This document shows, piece by piece, positions 61,400 through 64,000 of a DNA stretch of 64,000 nt. A model generated the notes under the pieces. The model ran no database searches. It was not told the DNA's origin and saw only the letters and a program-made list of their open reading frames with translations. Origin of the DNA: Leptospira sp. WS92.C1. GTDB lineage: Bacteria; Spirochaetota; Leptospiria; Leptospirales; Leptospiraceae. How positions within the stretch are numbered: position 1 is the first letter of the stretch; every line of letters starts with the position of its first letter. The translations under genes were made by a program, and so were the position numbers. The stretch lies in NCBI RefSeq assembly GCF_040833975.1, contig NZ_CP162130.1:3336001-3400000 (forward strand), given 5' to 3'.

Positions 61400-61562
61400 G
61401 AAACCAGGATACAAGATCCTCGGCAAAAACCAACCAGAAGAAAAATTCGAAATTGATAAATTGAGTTCCGGCCATCGGACTTACAGGGAGTAAAAATCCG
61501 GACAAGACCCCTTCAAAAATTTATCGATAAACATTCCACGTAATTCAAAACGCAGTTTGAAT

Positions 61563-62072
61563 TTAAAGTCTTCCCGATGAAGTATAGTATTTTGTATAAT
61601 AAGCTTCGTCCAACGAATTGATGGTCACTCCGCGTTTTGTGGAAGCGTGAACAAATTTTTGATTTTTGAGATAAATTCCTACATGACTGACTTTGTTACC
61701 GTAAATTGTAAAAAAGATCAAATCCCCTTCTCTGAGTTCTTCTTTTGAAATCAGACTGGTTCTCGAAACCATCGTATAACTCGGTCCGCTGAGTTTGGAT
61801 CCGTAGACCTTGGATAAAATTTTACTCGTAAAACTGGAACAGTCAATTCCAGATTCGTCCGTTCCGTGATCCTGATACGGAGTCCCTAACCAACGATAGA
61901 CTTCTTGATACAATTGGATCCGGTTTTCCGAACCGATTTCAATCCCGTATTTTTCTTGAAAAAAATTACGAAGAGCCGTTTTATCAAGATCGGATTTCTC
62001 TCCGTTTAAGATCGCGGAACCAATCGTCAAAACACAGAGGAAAAAAAATAAAGTGAGTCGTCGTCCGAACAT
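61563..62072 (-). CDS. NlpC/P60-family cell-wall peptidase (C40)
   Basis: The product is 169 residues from the ATG at 62072, which gives a signal peptide (LTLFFFLCVLTIGSA). Catalytic Cys is in DESGIDCSSFTSK, His in VSHVGIYL, and the third residue is His in KFVHASTKRG. By family it cleaves peptide stems of peptidoglycan. It is a short single-domain form. Confidence 0.9.
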   Translation of the reverse strand: MFGRRLTLFFFLCVLTIGSAILNGEKSDLDKTALRNFFQEKYGIEIGSENRIQLYQEVYRWLGTPYQDHGTDESGIDCSSFTSKILSKVYGSKLSGPSYTMVSRTSLISKEELREGDLIFFTIYGNKVSHVGIYLKNQKFVHASTKRGVTINSLDEAYYTKYYTSSGRL

Positions 62073-62136
62073 TCTAAGATTAGACGGATTAAAAATTGAC
62101 TCCCGCAAAAATAACCATTTCTAAAAAGCCGAAATT

Positions 62137-62367
62137 TTAACTCGCTCTATCCTTGGAACGTCCGTTGGTAAAAATGTCCGGAAGATCGATATAGCCGCCC
62201 TTGGCTTCGAGTTCAAAGAAAAACGATTTTACAAGATCGATTCTTCCGGCGACATATCCGGAAACTCCGTAACCGGAAATTGTTTTTTCCTTCTCCAAAA
62301 AGCCATACGTCACTTCTACAAACGATGTGGCCGCCGATCGAAGAAACAAAACTAAACGCATTTTCAC
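62137..62367 (-). pseudogene. C-terminal fragment of a probable envelope protein
   Basis: The 76 codons have a protein-like end: SGYGVSGYVAGRIDLVKSFF, FELEAKGGYIDLPDIF. The upstream side has no ribosome binding site, and the N-terminal 20 codons look non-native. It resembles the tail of a beta-barrel protein whose 5' part has been lost. Confidence 0.4.
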
Positions 62368-62478
62368 TGTTAGACGAAACTTATGATGCTGGAAACCTAC
62401 CCTCTGTTCATCACATATTTCATGTGATCTTGGCCGAAAGAGATATAAAATCTATCAGTAAAATAAGAAGAAAACAAC

Positions 62479-62592
62479 GCCTAACTTTAGTATATCAGAA
62501 TACGACAAATAAATAGAGAGGCTCACTGCCTATTTTTTTCGGGAAAATTTATTTTAAATCGAATTTATGGCAAAACAAAAACAAAGTTAGGC
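62479..62592. repeat. Inverted repeat with attC-like ends
   Basis: GCCTAACTTT (62479-62488) and AAAGTTAGGC (62583-62592) are exact complements 94 bp apart. They satisfy the RYYYAAC/GTTRRRY rule of integron attC sites. The inner boxes do not pair, so it may be coincidence. Confidence 0.35.
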
Positions 62593-62627
62593 ACAACATT
62601 TTTCTAAATTAAAGTTTTAGAAAAATG

Positions 62628-63599
62628 TTATATTTTTTTCCTTCGATTCGAATTCCGAGCCGTAAAATTTCGAATCTGATCGCTCACAAAACCCGGATGT
62701 TCTTTCTGAATCCAATGGTTTGAATCCACAACGGATATTTCTAAAACCTCGCAAACGTCTTGATGAGAATCATAACATTCGGGACTGATTGCCATATCCC
62801 GTGCCGGAATTAATAAACGAACCGGCACGGAGATATGTTTCGGAGTCGGATAAGACTTGCCGACGATCAATTCTCGATAGAGATTTATCGGATAAAGAGC
62901 ACTCTTGAATATATCTTCTTTGGTAAATTTTCGCATAATATCGTCTTGGGGAATTTCGGCGGCTCGCATCAGATAGTTCCAAATCAGCATTGGGAAGATT
63001 CTTATCAAAAAACCGGGAAGCCAGGGAATCTGAAAAAAAACGATATACCAGGATTTGAAGGATTGTTTGATCGCGGTCCAGATCTTCTTGGTGCTCAAGC
63101 TGAAAAAATACCGAAACATCAAATTTCTCGCAATGATCGGATGCGGACCGCCCATTGCGGTATAAGAAAGAATCATTTTAGAATATTCTAAATCTCCAAT
63201 ATAGCTCCACGACAAAAGAGCTCCCCAATCGTGAGCCACCAAATGCAACGGTTTTCCATTCCCCAAAAATCTGATTACAGCCGAAATATCAGTAAAAATT
63301 TCGCGCGCATTGTAATCCTTTTGTTTCAAAGGTTTGGTGGAATTGCCCGCGCCTCTTAGGTCAAATGCGCCCACGTTGAAATCTTTGGATAATTTATTCA
63401 ACTGATGATCCCAAGTCGAATGTTCGTCCGGATAACCGTGTATAAAAAGAATCGTTTCTCTTTCGGGTCGTTCCAAAGCGGTCGTATTGTATTTTAAAAA
63501 CAGATTGAGAGTTCCGTTTTTGACGAATGTCGTCTTAAACTTTGAAACCGATTTTGTTTTTTTCAGGTTCTTTTGTTTTTTAGAATACAAAACAATCAT
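62628..63599 (-). CDS. Alpha/beta hydrolase (epoxide hydrolase-like)
   Basis: The product is 323 residues; the ATG follows AAGGA. Motifs are FIHGYPDEHSTW (oxyanion region), LVAHDWGALLSW with Asp as the nucleophile expected in epoxide hydrolases and dehalogenases, LIPARDMAIS and the late catalytic His in DSNHWIQKEHPGF. A helical cap with Trp/Tyr lies between. The substrate is unknown. Confidence 0.88.
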   Translation of the reverse strand: MIVLYSKKQKNLKKTKSVSKFKTTFVKNGTLNLFLKYNTTALERPERETILFIHGYPDEHSTWDHQLNKLSKDFNVGAFDLRGAGNSTKPLKQKDYNAREIFTDISAVIRFLGNGKPLHLVAHDWGALLSWSYIGDLEYSKMILSYTAMGGPHPIIARNLMFRYFFSLSTKKIWTAIKQSFKSWYIVFFQIPWLPGFLIRIFPMLIWNYLMRAAEIPQDDIMRKFTKEDIFKSALYPINLYRELIVGKSYPTPKHISVPVRLLIPARDMAISPECYDSHQDVCEVLEISVVDSNHWIQKEHPGFVSDQIRNFTARNSNRRKKI

Positions 63600-63680
63600 T
63601 CCATTTTCCTTTTCATCTCATATCTAAATCCGAAAAAACCGATCGGATTCTTTTTGTTAAAAAAATCCGTATTTTACTTT

Positions 63681-64000
63681 TTAAAATCGGTCGCTTAAAC
63701 TCGTAACCTTATGCACTATATTGGGAGTCATTCGATTGAAAAAACTGATGGCCTTGGATTTAATTCCGGGAAACACATGCAGCTTTCTTTTTTCCATTCC
63801 TCGAACGATCGCTTTTACAACCGCGACCGGACTGTCCACAATCGACAACGGAACCTCTTGTTGTTTTCCGAATTGCTGCGATTTCAAAATTCCAGTGTCC
63901 GCAAAAAACGGATAGATATTCGTCACTGCGATTCCTCGTTTGCGAAGATCCGCGTCCATCGCTTCTCCCATCGCACGGATTCCAAACTTGGAAATGGAAT
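63681..64000 (-). CDS. Short-chain dehydrogenase/reductase, partial at window edge
   Basis: This is the C-terminal part only. KFGIRAMGEAMDADLRKRGI and AVTNIYPFFADTGIL are the helix after the catalytic YxxxK and the substrate loop typical of SDRs. A basic tail ends with VTSLSDRF. The N-terminal Rossmann part lies beyond the window. It may be in the same unit as the hydrolase. Confidence 0.85.
   Translation of the reverse strand, partial: SISKFGIRAMGEAMDADLRKRGIAVTNIYPFFADTGILKSQQFGKQQEVPLSIVDSPVAVVKAIVRGMEKRKLHVFPGIKSKAISFFNRMTPNIVHKVTSLSDRF

Overview
The window is almost certainly a Leptospira chromosome. It is A+T rich and carries two giant WG (KWG) beta-repeat proteins, many short spirochaete-type lipoproteins, leptospiral toxin-antitoxin modules (VapBC and MazEF/Chp types), 7TMR-DISM signalling proteins and IS256-family insertion sequences. 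I cannot fix the species from sequence alone.

Left part (1-6.8 kb): a 1198-residue WG-repeat protein on the minus strand, then two tandem paralogous lipoproteins and a truncated YceK-like lipoprotein.

CRISPR locus (6.8-15.4 kb): a type V-A system in the order cas12a-cas4-cas1-cas2-array, all on the plus strand. The array has 10 repeats of 36 bp and 9 spacers of 25-27 nt. Cas12a is 1571 residues, about 260 longer than AsCas12a. Its RuvC and Nuc catalytic residues and its crRNA-processing residues are all present. cas4 is split by a 1329-bp IS256-family element with a clean 8-bp target duplication. Interference therefore looks intact, while spacer acquisition is probably impaired.

15.4-23 kb: a homocysteine S-methyltransferase, a second WG-repeat protein, gene relics, a frameshifted lipoprotein and envelope proteins.

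Accessory region (23-40 kb): VapBC, MazEF and HigBA modules; a winged-helix/nucleotidyltransferase pair with a decayed toxin; a frameshifted HTH antitoxin; four IS256-family copies of two types; an HNH-type gene with a frameshifted partner; RtcB; and a small phage-like regulatory region with a divergent XRE repressor and recognisable operators. Decay is common here, with at least five frameshifted or truncated genes.

Right part (40-64 kb): mostly ordinary chromosome. It holds a Cys-rich lipoprotein and its dead paralogue, an M14 carboxypeptidase with a DMT transporter, a 71-bp tandem repeat block, an FGE-sulfatase-domain protein, an acetoacetate-decarboxylase-like protein with an FAD oxidoreductase, a 1736-residue kinase/AAA/GAF/SpoIIE signalling protein, a 7TMR-DISM adenylate cyclase, an RlmK-like methyltransferase, an NlpC/P60 peptidase, an alpha/beta hydrolase and a partial SDR at the window edge. 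No rRNA or tRNA gene was recognised.
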